A DNA stretch of 64,000 nucleotides from Ruminococcus sp. (GTDB lineage Bacteria > Bacillota > Clostridia > Oscillospirales > Ruminococcaceae), in the NCBI GenBank assembly GCA_017960805.1, contig JAGCYM010000092.1:1-64000 (forward strand), written 5' to 3'. The notes beneath the pieces were generated by a model. That model was not told where the DNA came from. It ran no database searches and saw nothing but the letters and a program-made list of their open reading frames with translations. This document shows positions 17,909 to 26,195 of this stretch, in pieces. The translations under genes were made by a program, and so were the position numbers. The number at the start of each line of letters is the position of its first letter. The first letter of the stretch is position 1.

Positions 17909-18769
17909 GTGTTTGGAATATTTGGTAAAAAAGAAGAGCCGTATGTATCCATTCTTGCAGGCACGGAGGATGAACCCGAGGAATTTGAGGGTGATGGACT
18001 CCTTGTATCAGCGGTTTCTGATGTTGGATTTGTGCGTCAGAGTAATGAAGATAGTTTCTATGCTGATGGACTAGGGATTAAACCTGAGGATAACTGTCTG
18101 CTTAGCAAGAAGGTCGGCGGTCATGAAAGATATATATTCGCTGTTTGTGACGGTATGGGCGGAGAGGCGTACGGAGAAGTTGCTTCTCAGATAGCTGTTA
18201 CGTCACTTAACAAGCGTTCTGATGTTATTCGCTGTGTGAGCCTTGAAAGACTTCAAAGTTCTGTCAATGACTATGCTGATGCGGCTAATGCTGCTATTTG
18301 CCGTATGGCTGATCAGAAAAAATGCGGCAGAAGCGGATCGACTCTTGCCCTGGTATGTATAGATAATGGAATGGTATATAGCTTCAATCTTGGAGACAGC
18401 CGGGTTTACTATTTCAAAGGCGGAAATATAACACGTCTGTCACAGGATCATACACTTGCTGCCCAGAAAATGAGGGAGGGCGGATTGACCGAGGAGATCC
18501 GTAACAGTTCTGACGCTCACAAGCTCATAACTTTTCTGGGAGTTGATGATGACGGAGTCGGCCTTACTGTTTATGCTTCTGAGCCTGTTGAACTGGCTGA
18601 TGGAAAAGTACTTATATGCAGTGATGGGCTGACTGATATGTGTTCCGACGCTGAAATAGCGAAGGTGCTTTCAGAAGATCATGTAAACTATTCAGAAGCT
18701 CTTGCGGAGAAAGCTCTTGGCAAGGGCGGCTGGGATAATGTGACCTGTATTGTTATTAGCAAGGCATAA
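17909..18769 (+). CDS. PP2C-family Ser/Thr protein phosphatase
   Basis: 286 residues, soluble, GTG start. PPM motifs are in order: SDVGFVRQSNEDSF (metal-binding Asp), CDGMGGEAYGE, SGSTLALVCIDNG with FNLGDSRVYYF, SQDHT, CSDGLTDM and the final GGWDNVTCIVI. It removes phosphate from Ser/Thr residues. No Hanks-type kinase is adjacent, so the partner kinase lies elsewhere. The N-terminal 40 residues (FGKKEEPYVSILAGTEDEPEE) lie outside the catalytic core and may be a tether. The start is moderately sure; the upstream SD is weak. Confidence 0.88.
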   Translation: MFGIFGKKEEPYVSILAGTEDEPEEFEGDGLLVSAVSDVGFVRQSNEDSFYADGLGIKPEDNCLLSKKVGGHERYIFAVCDGMGGEAYGEVASQIAVTSLNKRSDVIRCVSLERLQSSVNDYADAANAAICRMADQKKCGRSGSTLALVCIDNGMVYSFNLGDSRVYYFKGGNITRLSQDHTLAAQKMREGGLTEEIRNSSDAHKLITFLGVDDDGVGLTVYASEPVELADGKVLICSDGLTDMCSDAEIAKVLSEDHVNYSEALAEKALGKGGWDNVTCIVISKA

Positions 18770-18811
18770 GTTGAGGAGAAAAAAGTTTTTTAGCTCATAT
18801 ATTTAAGATTC

Positions 18812-18846
18812 ATCTTCGAGGAAGACATTTCCTCGAAGATTTTTTA
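18812..18846 (+). terminator. Rho-independent terminator
   Basis: Arms ATCTTCGAGGA / TCCTCGAAGAT followed by a T run, downstream of the phosphatase gene. Confidence 0.88.
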
Positions 18847-18972
18847 GTGCTTATATCATTTCATCAAAAAGAGATGAAGAGTACGCTGAAAAACTCAGTT
18901 TGTGTAATGAGGAAACTTCTGAAAGAATCAGAGCCGTTTAGAATCTTTCTTATTGTCAATCATATTATTTAA

Positions 18973-19001
18973 TTGATTTTTTTGATATAATCTGTTATAA
19001 T
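18973..19001 (+). promoter_or_regulatory. Sigma-A promoter of the subtilase gene
   Basis: TTGATT, 17-base spacer, TATAAT, ending 34 bases before the chosen start codon. Confidence 0.75.
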
Positions 19002-19035
19002 ATTGCTATTAAATCCTTTTGAAGGAGGTATTTTT

Positions 19036-21585
19036 ATGGCCAAAAAGGAAAAATCATTGTATCCATTAGTGTTTTCCATACTTACTGCGATTGCACTCTT
19101 AATTGGAACGCTTGATGGTATTATGTATTCTAAATACTATAAGGGTGGCAGATATAAAAAGATGCTTCATCCAACGCCAAGGGTTGATATGACTGATCCA
19201 AATGGAAATACTGATTTTGGGAAAATTTATTACGCTCCTATTGCTGAAGAACATATTGTGATTGATGAAGAAAGAAGTACTTCAGGGTACATAGATAACG
19301 AAGTGCTCATTGTAGTTAATGATGGGGTATCACGTGATCAGGTTGTAGAACTTGCCGATTCTTTCAAAGCAGAGATAGTTGGCGAGATAGAGGCGACAGG
19401 AGACTATCAGTTAAGGCTAGTGACTATCCCTGATGAGCTTGATTTGATAGTTGATCAGCTTGCGTTGGAAGAGATAGTCGCTGAGGCTTATCCTAACTAT
19501 ATTGCTACTGTATCGTCGTGTTCTAAGAAAATTGGCGATTTTTGCTTCGGAAACGAGTGGGATGATGACCTTGAAAATTATAATGATATAGTTGGATACA
19601 GCTGGGGATTTGAGGCGATAAATACTGTCGGAGCTTGGAATCTGCTAGCCAACGCCAATGATGTCAATCCGATAAAGGTTGGAATTCATGATTGTGGATT
19701 CGATCCGGATCATGAGGATCTTGGTTTTGCAGGGTATTATTATGAAAACGGAGTAAACAGGATAAGATCCAATAATAGCGATGGCAGAGCCCATGGTACA
19801 CATGTAAGTGGCACTTTTGCTGCAAGTACTGATACTAATGTCGGCATTTGTGGAGTATATCCTTATGGAAACGGAAATCTTTACGGAGTATCTAACAGTG
19901 GCATCCTACATTATTCAGAAAATGGTAGCTTTTTCATCTGTGCTATGTCCGAAAAGGTTGCTTTTGCTGAATTGATTGTCAGAAATGTTAGGGTTATAAA
20001 CCAAAGTCTAGGTTTCAATTACAGGCCAAATGATTTTGGAATTTATAATGATGATGGTAAACTGGTAGGATTCGATTATGCAGGGCTTGAAGCATTTTGG
20101 AACAATCCGGAGTCACACACATATTTAGTTGAGAGGTCAATATATTTAGGTGAATTTTTTAGCAGACTAATAAGAAATGGCTATGACTTCGTTCTCGTTT
20201 CGGCAGCGGGGAATGATTCATCTGAATCTATTAAGCTTGAGTCTAAGTATTCTTCGTGGTTAAATATGATCGATGGGACTTTGTTTCCAAGTGTATATGA
20301 TCGGATAATAGTTGTTGGCGCTCTTGATGAAAATCTGAACATCTCAAGTTTTTCAAATGCTGGAGAGCGTACTGATATATATGCACCAGGTGAAAATATT
20401 TACTCAACAATTCCGGGAAATAAGTATGATAATGAGGACTGGGACGGTACTTCGATGGCGGCTCCGCACGTTGCAGGAGTAGCAGCAATGATATGGAGTG
20501 CGAATAATTCACTGACTGGAGCTGAGGTCAAGGAGATTATTGTTAACAATACCAATGAGCGAAACACATCACTGGAAATAGTCGATGCGGAGCGTTGTGT
20601 TGGAGTTGCTCTTGGTATAGAGCGTTCCTATGAGCTTATGGAAAAGGATACAGGATGTCTGTTCGGATTTGTTGAGGACAAATATGAAAAGGAAAAAGTT
20701 CCCAAGAAGACTAAACTCCTCGATCAGCCTAGTGAAGAAGATTATAAAGAAGTACCGATAAAGATTAAAAATGCAAAGGTTACAATACAGAATAAGGAAA
20801 CTGAGGAGAAATATACGACCTTTACTGATATTGATGGACATTATGAGTTCTATCCTCCTGCTGGAAAATACTACCTTACTGTAGAAGCTGAAGACTATGA
20901 GACGTTTGAATGGCCAGGCAAGATGAGTTTTACCAAAACTGTTACGGTAACATCCAATTATGTTGAATATCTCAGCACAATCAAAATGGAACCAGTTGAA
21001 GGTAAGAAAACTAAGAATTATCTTCCCGAGGAGGGAAAAATATACACGAGCAAGGACATTGCTGAATATATTGATGGAGGCTCTAGCGACGAAAAAATCG
21101 GATTAGCACTTGATAAAGTTAAAGCTTGGACTTACTATGATGGACACTTTTATGCATTATTTGATCACGCTATTTCTTCAAAATTCATGAGTGTTATTAC
21201 GAATAAGGATTCGAACGTCCACCTTGTCACTATAACTAGTGAAGGTGAGCAGAAGCTAGTTGAAAATCTCATATTCTACGGTGGACGTGATGTGTACTAT
21301 ACAGGTGGCCTTGTTGATAAAAATGGAGATGTTTATACTATTAACGGTGAACGTACCAATTATACTCATTGGTATGTTGATTATCCTAATAGCTACGGAA
21401 AGGATGAATACGATGACATAATTGCTATTTGGCGAGGATCTGGTGAAGATCCGAAAAGTTCTGAGGATTATGGATACTGGTTTGATATTCCAGAGAATGA
21501 GTGGAGCTTTTTGGATTTTACAGATATTGAAATATCTGAAATATCACGTGGTATTATTCTTGAATGGGATACACCTATTGGTTAA
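19036..21585 (+). CDS. Membrane-anchored subtilisin-like (S8) protease with lectin-like C-terminus
   Basis: 849 residues. The ATG at 19036 has GGAGG eight bases upstream; an earlier in-frame codon lacks an SD. A membrane helix at about 8-28 is followed by an I9-like propeptide region (about 85-158). The S8 domain has Asp219 (GIHDCG), His253 (HGTHVSG) and Ser473 (GTSMAAPHVAG). Next comes a carboxypeptidase-regulatory-like beta domain (about 590-655), then a C-terminal domain of about 170 residues with YYDGHFYALFDHA, HLVTITSEGEQ, YTGG and WFD, as in C-type-lectin folds. It probably acts outside the cell, held to the membrane, with the lectin-like part choosing the target. Long insertions lie between the His and Ser motifs. 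Confidence 0.88.
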   Translation: MAKKEKSLYPLVFSILTAIALLIGTLDGIMYSKYYKGGRYKKMLHPTPRVDMTDPNGNTDFGKIYYAPIAEEHIVIDEERSTSGYIDNEVLIVVNDGVSRDQVVELADSFKAEIVGEIEATGDYQLRLVTIPDELDLIVDQLALEEIVAEAYPNYIATVSSCSKKIGDFCFGNEWDDDLENYNDIVGYSWGFEAINTVGAWNLLANANDVNPIKVGIHDCGFDPDHEDLGFAGYYYENGVNRIRSNNSDGRAHGTHVSGTFAASTDTNVGICGVYPYGNGNLYGVSNSGILHYSENGSFFICAMSEKVAFAELIVRNVRVINQSLGFNYRPNDFGIYNDDGKLVGFDYAGLEAFWNNPESHTYLVERSIYLGEFFSRLIRNGYDFVLVSAAGNDSSESIKLESKYSSWLNMIDGTLFPSVYDRIIVVGALDENLNISSFSNAGERTDIYAPGENIYSTIPGNKYDNEDWDGTSMAAPHVAGVAAMIWSANNSLTGAEVKEIIVNNTNERNTSLEIVDAERCVGVALGIERSYELMEKDTGCLFGFVEDKYEKEKVPKKTKLLDQPSEEDYKEVPIKIKNAKVTIQNKETEEKYTTFTDIDGHYEFYPPAGKYYLTVEAEDYETFEWPGKMSFTKTVTVTSNYVEYLSTIKMEPVEGKKTKNYLPEEGKIYTSKDIAEYIDGGSSDEKIGLALDKVKAWTYYDGHFYALFDHAISSKFMSVITNKDSNVHLVTITSEGEQKLVENLIFYGGRDVYYTGGLVDKNGDVYTINGERTNYTHWYVDYPNSYGKDEYDDIIAIWRGSGEDPKSSEDYGYWFDIPENEWSFLDFTDIEISEISRGIILEWDTPIG

Positions 21586-21639
21586 ATAAAGCACTAATCA
21601 ACGGGGATTAATACTTATTTATGAGGCGCTACTAAAATA

Positions 21640-21677
21640 ATCTTTGGAACAACCACATAAATTGTTCCAAAGATTTT
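21640..21677 (+). terminator. Rho-independent terminator
   Basis: Arms ATCTTTGGAACAA / TTGTTCCAAAGAT followed by TTTTT, downstream of the subtilase gene. Confidence 0.88.
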
Positions 21678-21812
21678 TTCTTGTTTTATTCATGAATTAA
21701 TGAAGTGGCCTTGATTTGATTCTAATATCTTCAGCCGCTTTATTATTTGAGCAATTTCATCAGTATCTTAATTATTATTGGTTGAGTGTGTTACTGATAT
21801 GTTTATTCAGAA

Positions 21813-21843
21813 AAACGATGCCAGATGTTTTCCGGCATCGTTT
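21813..21843 (-). terminator. Terminator of the 21.9 kb lipoprotein gene
   Basis: Arms AAACGATGCC / GGCATCGTTT; on the minus strand the second arm runs into T residues. The sequence between 21678 and this hairpin shows nothing else. Confidence 0.7.
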
Positions 21844-21878
21844 CCTGTTTGTATGTGCAAATTATCTGAAAGCTTTTG

Positions 21879-22946
21879 TTAAGAATCATTTCTTGATCTG
21901 TATGAATCAATAGCCTTAACAGCTAGATCATGCAGATCAGAGTAGGTATACTTATCATCATCATTTATTATTTCTTTGGAGATGCTTCTATAATCAGCGT
22001 TGTAATAAAGGTATTGTGGATCACTGTCGTTTCTACTGCCGTCATAGGTCTTGAATATCGTGTCTCCTTTTTCGGAAGTAACAATGTATTGTACGCAGTT
22101 GTTGTTGCTGACTATGAAAAAGTGTGTGTTTCCGAGTCCTTGTATTATTTTCTTAAGTTTGTTTCGAAGTTCATCAGGATCAATAGCATCAGGTACATTA
22201 TAGTCCAGAGATTTATCATTGCTGATGATAAAATAATCTTCGATGGGGAGAGAAGCTTTATTGATGTAATTTGTTGCAATAATAGAAATCGTGTCTTCTA
22301 ATGAATGTTCGATGAATTCTGTTTCTAGACAATAACTCCTGTCTGCTTTCCAACCTTCTCCCTCAATGTAGAAAACGTTTATCAGTTCGGTGGTATCCTC
22401 AGTTTTTCTGTTAGGATATTCTTCATTAGTAGATTCGCTGGTGAAGTATTCAGGGGAATATCCAATCTTAATATTAGCAGTAAGTTTATATCCTTTTGTG
22501 ACGTTGTATAACATTTCTTCACCATTAAAACCGTAGTTATATCCATCAAAGGTTTCTTCAGTGCCACTGAGATCGTTTTTTAAATCATAATATAATTCTG
22601 AGAGGTATTTTTCAGTGAGAAACAGCTGATATTCAGACATTTCTTCGACTACTTTAACATCTTCAAGTTTGAATGAACAAAGTTTGACACGTTCCACTGT
22701 TTTTTTCTTTTCTTCATCCAGGTTGTTTAGATTAAGATTTCCTTGTTCTTTGATAAGATCTACGATATCAGCAGGGTAAGAATAGGAACACTCATTTTCA
22801 AATTCGGCATTGAAGTACTCAGTATACATATCGTTTATTAGTTTTATGAATTGCTCCTGTTCACTTTGGCTGCTTTGATTTCCGCATGATGTGAACGTGG
22901 ATGAAGCAAGAATAAGAGCGAGAAATAATGTGATGATCTTTTTCAT
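21879..22946 (-). CDS. Lipoprotein, unknown function
   Basis: 355 residues. Signal MKKIITLFLALILASS and lipobox FTSCG give a membrane lipoprotein. The mature part is acidic and Tyr-rich with no recognised motif; the C-terminal half holds a DPDELRNKLKK helix and beta strands such as HFFIVSNNNCVQYIVTS. It is the only lipoprotein of this cluster without a Thr-rich stalk. It lies 20 bases downstream of the first of three tandem Thr-rich lipoproteins and is probably cotranscribed with them. Confidence 0.65.
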   Translation of the reverse strand: MKKIITLFLALILASSTFTSCGNQSSQSEQEQFIKLINDMYTEYFNAEFENECSYSYPADIVDLIKEQGNLNLNNLDEEKKKTVERVKLCSFKLEDVKVVEEMSEYQLFLTEKYLSELYYDLKNDLSGTEETFDGYNYGFNGEEMLYNVTKGYKLTANIKIGYSPEYFTSESTNEEYPNRKTEDTTELINVFYIEGEGWKADRSYCLETEFIEHSLEDTISIIATNYINKASLPIEDYFIISNDKSLDYNVPDAIDPDELRNKLKKIIQGLGNTHFFIVSNNNCVQYIVTSEKGDTIFKTYDGSRNDSDPQYLYYNADYRSISKEIINDDDKYTYSDLHDLAVKAIDSYRSRNDS

Positions 22947-22966
22947 GATTATATTCCTTCTTCTGA

Positions 22967-23743
22967 TTAGTTGCCTTTTGACTCCATATACGGAATTACG
23001 TCATTCCAGATAAGGTCCCAGTAGTCCTGTTTTGTTTGCTCTGAATAATCCATTTCAGTCTGTTCCCATAGATGTGTTCCGACTCTGTCTGAAGAGCCGT
23101 GTGAAAGGAAATCAGATACTATTTCATGCAGCGAAATTGTCATTTCTCCCGTTGGTCTGTAGGTATAATACTGCGGATCCTTATCTACATAGTATTCATC
23201 ACCTTCAGAAGATAGCTGACTGCATTTTCCGTTGTTGTTGATATAGAATTCAAGATCACTTGAACTTTCAGGACGGACTCTTACCGGCTTTTTATCACAT
23301 TGTTCCCATTCAAATGAGTTGATGATGTTTGATAATTTTCTTGTTTCTTCAGGAGAAAGAACATATACTGAAGGATAAATGGCTGCGCCGCAGATACATA
23401 CATATGCGTTGCTTATATCGCCGCATGGTGCAGTAAAATTCTGCGGCTCAACGGATGCCTCGGGAATACTGTCAATCAAGAGTTCCTTTGTTACGGGAAC
23501 ATATGTAGTTGAGACTGTGGTGGTAGTTGTTGTGATCTTGGTAGTTGTAGAGGTCGTGGTAGATGTCGTAGTTGTTGTGGTAGTTGTTATTTCTTCCATG
23601 TAAACCGTAGTTACCGGAGAAGGTTTGATTATACTTTCATCTGATGCTTCTCTGTTTTCTGCGCATCCTGAAAATGAAATGAAGGATGCGAAAACGAATA
23701 CAGTCAGAACAAGTGCTGTGATGAATGAAATATTTTTTTTCAT
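22967..23743 (-). CDS. Thr-rich lipoprotein, tandem paralogue 1
   Basis: 258 residues. Lipobox SFSGC, then the conserved juxtamembrane sequence DESIIKPSPVTT, a Thr tract of about 35 residues and a C-terminal domain. The domain shares with its neighbours a GDIS/GDL start, AYVCICG, YPSVYVL, a Trp in FEWE and the end YWDLIWNDVIPYME. Function unknown; the layout (lipid anchor, stalk, small domain) fits a surface binding protein. Spacing to the next copy is 17 bases. Confidence 0.75.
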   Translation of the reverse strand: MKKNISFITALVLTVFVFASFISFSGCAENREASDESIIKPSPVTTVYMEEITTTTTTTTSTTTSTTTKITTTTTTVSTTYVPVTKELLIDSIPEASVEPQNFTAPCGDISNAYVCICGAAIYPSVYVLSPEETRKLSNIINSFEWEQCDKKPVRVRPESSSDLEFYINNNGKCSQLSSEGDEYYVDKDPQYYTYRPTGEMTISLHEIVSDFLSHGSSDRVGTHLWEQTEMDYSEQTKQDYWDLIWNDVIPYMESKGN

Positions 23744-23760
23744 ATATATTCCTCAGATCC

Positions 23761-24519
23761 TTAAACACCGTTTTCTTCTATGAACGGAAGGACATCATCC
23801 CATACCAATGCCCAGCGTTCCTGATCGGAGTATTCTCTTATAGGTTGAATGAACTGATCCGAAAGATGGGTAGAAACCATCCTTGAACGATTATTTCCAT
23901 AACTAACGAGAGTGAATAAACCTGCAAAATCTGAATTTTTATAATCTTCCTTGACTGTGCTCCTGTAATAGTGGCAATAACCATCTTCAATATACTTTGA
24001 ACAAAAATCATCAAGCTCGCTGAATTTTCCATCCTTATAGATATAGTATTCAATATCGCTTGGCCCGGGTGTAGGTCCGACATACTTGCTTTTAGGTATT
24101 TCTGTCCAGTCCATGGAGTTGAAACCATTTGCCAGCTGACAGACCTCTTCTTCTGTAAGAACATATACAGACGGAAAGAAGGCCGTTCCACCAACGCATA
24201 CGTAAGCTCCTGTCAGATCTCCGAAAGGAGGTGATGTATCCTCAGGATCACGTATAGGTTGTTCGGCAGCTTCTGTAGTTGTTGCGGTAGTTATTGCTGT
24301 AGTCGTTGCGGTTGTAGTAGTTGTAGAGGTCGTTGTAGTGGTTGCTTTTGTTGTAGTTGGTATAGTTGAAGTCGTTATTAAGGTCGTTGTCTGTGTGATA
24401 GTAGTGACCGGTGGTGGCTTTACTATACTTTCATCTTCTGAGTATTCTTTCCCGCAGCCTGAGAGAGCCGTGCAGATAAGGCATGTGAGAGCCGTGATGA
24501 ACGAGAGTTGTTTTTTCAT
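23761..24519 (-). CDS. Thr-rich lipoprotein, tandem paralogue 2
   Basis: 252 residues from the ATG at 24519, which has AAGGAG five bases upstream; a GTG two codons earlier is less likely. Lipobox TALSGC, juxtamembrane DESIVKPPPVTT, a Thr/Ala/Ile tract, then the same domain as its neighbours (GDLTGAYVCVGG, FPSVYVLTEEEV, ERWALVWDDVLPFIEE). Clearly duplicated from the same ancestor as the genes on each side. Confidence 0.75.
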   Translation of the reverse strand: MKKQLSFITALTCLICTALSGCGKEYSEDESIVKPPPVTTITQTTTLITTSTIPTTTKATTTTTSTTTTTATTTAITTATTTEAAEQPIRDPEDTSPPFGDLTGAYVCVGGTAFFPSVYVLTEEEVCQLANGFNSMDWTEIPKSKYVGPTPGPSDIEYYIYKDGKFSELDDFCSKYIEDGYCHYYRSTVKEDYKNSDFAGLFTLVSYGNNRSRMVSTHLSDQFIQPIREYSDQERWALVWDDVLPFIEENGV

Positions 24520-24545
24520 ATGCACTCCTTATATGCTAAAGCTAA

Positions 24546-25274
24546 TTATTTGTCGTGTTCTTCTATCCAGGGAAGAACATCATTCCATACAAGGTCCCAG
24601 TATTCCTGATCAGTGAATTCTTTATCGGGAGAGTTATAATACTCATTTATATGAGTGCCTACAACTCTGGATGTATCACCGGGAGTCAGGAAATCATATG
24701 CTCTGATGCGTTTATCGTCGCCCTTTGGTACATACGAGAACCATCTTCTGACACCATCAGCATAATATATACTGGTCAGATCAGTCAATGAAAAGTAACG
24801 ACCGTCTTTATAAATAAAATATGTCCTGCTGTTCATGTTGCCGCCTGTCGGAGGAATATAATCATCCCATGATTTTTCTGTCCATGTCGATGTATTGAAG
24901 TAATCAGCTAATTCTGATACTTCATCCTGTGTAAGAACATACACAGAGGGATATGTTTCAATACAGCTGATGCAGATATATGCGCCGTGCAGATCTCCGA
25001 ATGGTGGATCAGTTTCTGAAGGATCACGTATGGGCTGTGAAGTTGCTTTTGTAGTTGTTGCTGAAGTCGTTGTAGCCGTAGTGGTTGTAGTCGTTGTTGT
25101 GGTTGTAGTAGTTATCGTCGTCGTTGTAGTGGAAGTTGTAGTTGTTGTCTGCTCGATAGTAGCGACCGGAGGCGGCTTGATTATACTTTCGTCTTCAGAA
25201 TTATTACTTCCGCATCCTGCGAGAGGAAGACAGAGAAGGCTTGCAAGAGCCGCACTAAGTAATCTTTTATCCAT
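24546..25274 (-). CDS. Thr-rich lipoprotein, tandem paralogue 3
   Basis: 242 residues. Lipobox LPLAGC, juxtamembrane DESIIKPPPVAT, then the purest Thr tract of the three, encoded by ACN repeats (about 25030-25150), and the shared domain (GDLHGAYICISC, YPSVYVLTQDEV, EYWDLVWNDVLPWIEE). SD TAGGAG precedes the ATG. First gene of the tandem set in the direction of transcription. Confidence 0.75.
   Translation of the reverse strand: MDKRLLSAALASLLCLPLAGCGSNNSEDESIIKPPPVATIEQTTTTTSTTTTTITTTTTTTTTTTTATTTSATTTKATSQPIRDPSETDPPFGDLHGAYICISCIETYPSVYVLTQDEVSELADYFNTSTWTEKSWDDYIPPTGGNMNSRTYFIYKDGRYFSLTDLTSIYYADGVRRWFSYVPKGDDKRIRAYDFLTPGDTSRVVGTHINEYYNSPDKEFTDQEYWDLVWNDVLPWIEEHDK
25030..25150 (-). repeat. 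Thr-codon microsatellite-like tract
   Basis: Nearly pure ACN triplets on the minus strand encode the Thr stalk of paralogue 3. Related tracts lie at about 23500-23590 and 24270-24400 in the other two copies. Such tracts can change length by slippage. Confidence 0.7.
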
Positions 25275-25314
25275 AATAAACTCCTATTCCCTGAAAAGAT
25301 GCATATTAACTGAA

Positions 25315-25350
25315 AAACAGGAGTATGTACCATTACCCATACTCCTGTTT
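25315..25350 (-). terminator. Terminator downstream of the PrsW operon
   Basis: Perfect 13-base arms AAACAGGAGTATG / CATACTCCTGTTT with a T run on the minus strand. It has the same arm as the hairpin at 12994. Confidence 0.65.
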
Positions 25351-25470
25351 ACGGTTTGCCTATATGGCACGGGCATTGAGTTGCTTTACAATATATAAAA
25401 CAACTGAAAAATGTGTTTCCGTGCAGATTGATAAAAAATATATTATGGGACTAAAGTCAAATATATAAGT

Positions 25471-26193
25471 CTATACCATGGTATATGTAGATTCAGTAAT
25501 TGGTGAATCATCTCGTGAGAGCCTGTTGACAGTCAGAAATGCAAGAATAGTGATCACTATATCGAACATCAGGAAAACGATTATAAGTATCAGGCTTTCG
25601 CTCATCAGGCAGAAGTCGTAGAAACCATGTATCAGAATCGGAAGTATTATGGATATAGCAAAGCTTGCTATCGTGAGAGCGGTTTTCCTTGAGCATGAAG
25701 CTTTCTTGGCAACTCCGTAGTAGTATCCCATGTATACCGCGAAAATCGTATGTGCCGGAACTGATGTCAGCGCCCGAAGAAGAGCAGTGAGGAATCCGCC
25801 GTCAAATACATAAAGGATATTTTCAAGTGCGGCAAATCCAAGTGATACAGATACTGCGTATACTACCGCATCATATGTATAATTGAATTCTTTGGACTTC
25901 CATGTCCGTATCAGGAGCATAATAAACTTACAGCCTTCTTCAGCAACAGCTATAACGAAGAAACAGTCAATGAATTTGTATATGATGCTATCAGTACCAA
26001 ATAAATATGCAAAAGGGATAGGTAATAACAGTTCAAGTACTACTGCGGGGACTATTGAGAGTACGCCGAGGCCTACGAGCTGAAGCAGCATCTTCATCGG
26101 TTCTGGTTCTATCTTATCCTTTTTCCGGATGTAGAAGAACAGCAGCACAGCGGGAGCAAGTGCGGCTGAAAGCAGATATCTTGCTTTAAACAT
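25471..26193 (-). CDS. prsW: PrsW-family intramembrane protease
   Basis: 240 residues with about seven membrane helices. Family motifs: AVAEEGCKF (EExxK), ALENILYVF, PAHTIFAVYMGYYYG and ILIHGFYDF. In Bacillus, PrsW makes the first cut in an anti-sigma factor to release an ECF sigma factor. Two ECF systems are in this window, but no link is shown by position. It starts 2 bases after the upstream membrane protein gene, so the two form an operon. Confidence 0.88.
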   Translation of the reverse strand: MFKARYLLSAALAPAVLLFFYIRKKDKIEPEPMKMLLQLVGLGVLSIVPAVVLELLLPIPFAYLFGTDSIIYKFIDCFFVIAVAEEGCKFIMLLIRTWKSKEFNYTYDAVVYAVSVSLGFAALENILYVFDGGFLTALLRALTSVPAHTIFAVYMGYYYGVAKKASCSRKTALTIASFAISIILPILIHGFYDFCLMSESLILIIVFLMFDIVITILAFLTVNRLSRDDSPITESTYTMV

Positions 26194-26195
26194 TT

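Noticed and set aside
18850-18950. Plus-strand reading KRDEEYAEKLSLCNEETSERIRAV after the phosphatase terminator
   Set aside because: It looks somewhat protein-like, but it has no start, SD or recognisable family; too short to call a remnant.
23379-25398. Val-rich plus-strand frames opposite the lipoprotein genes
   Set aside because: They are the complement of Thr codon runs (ACN read as GTN) and have no start signals.
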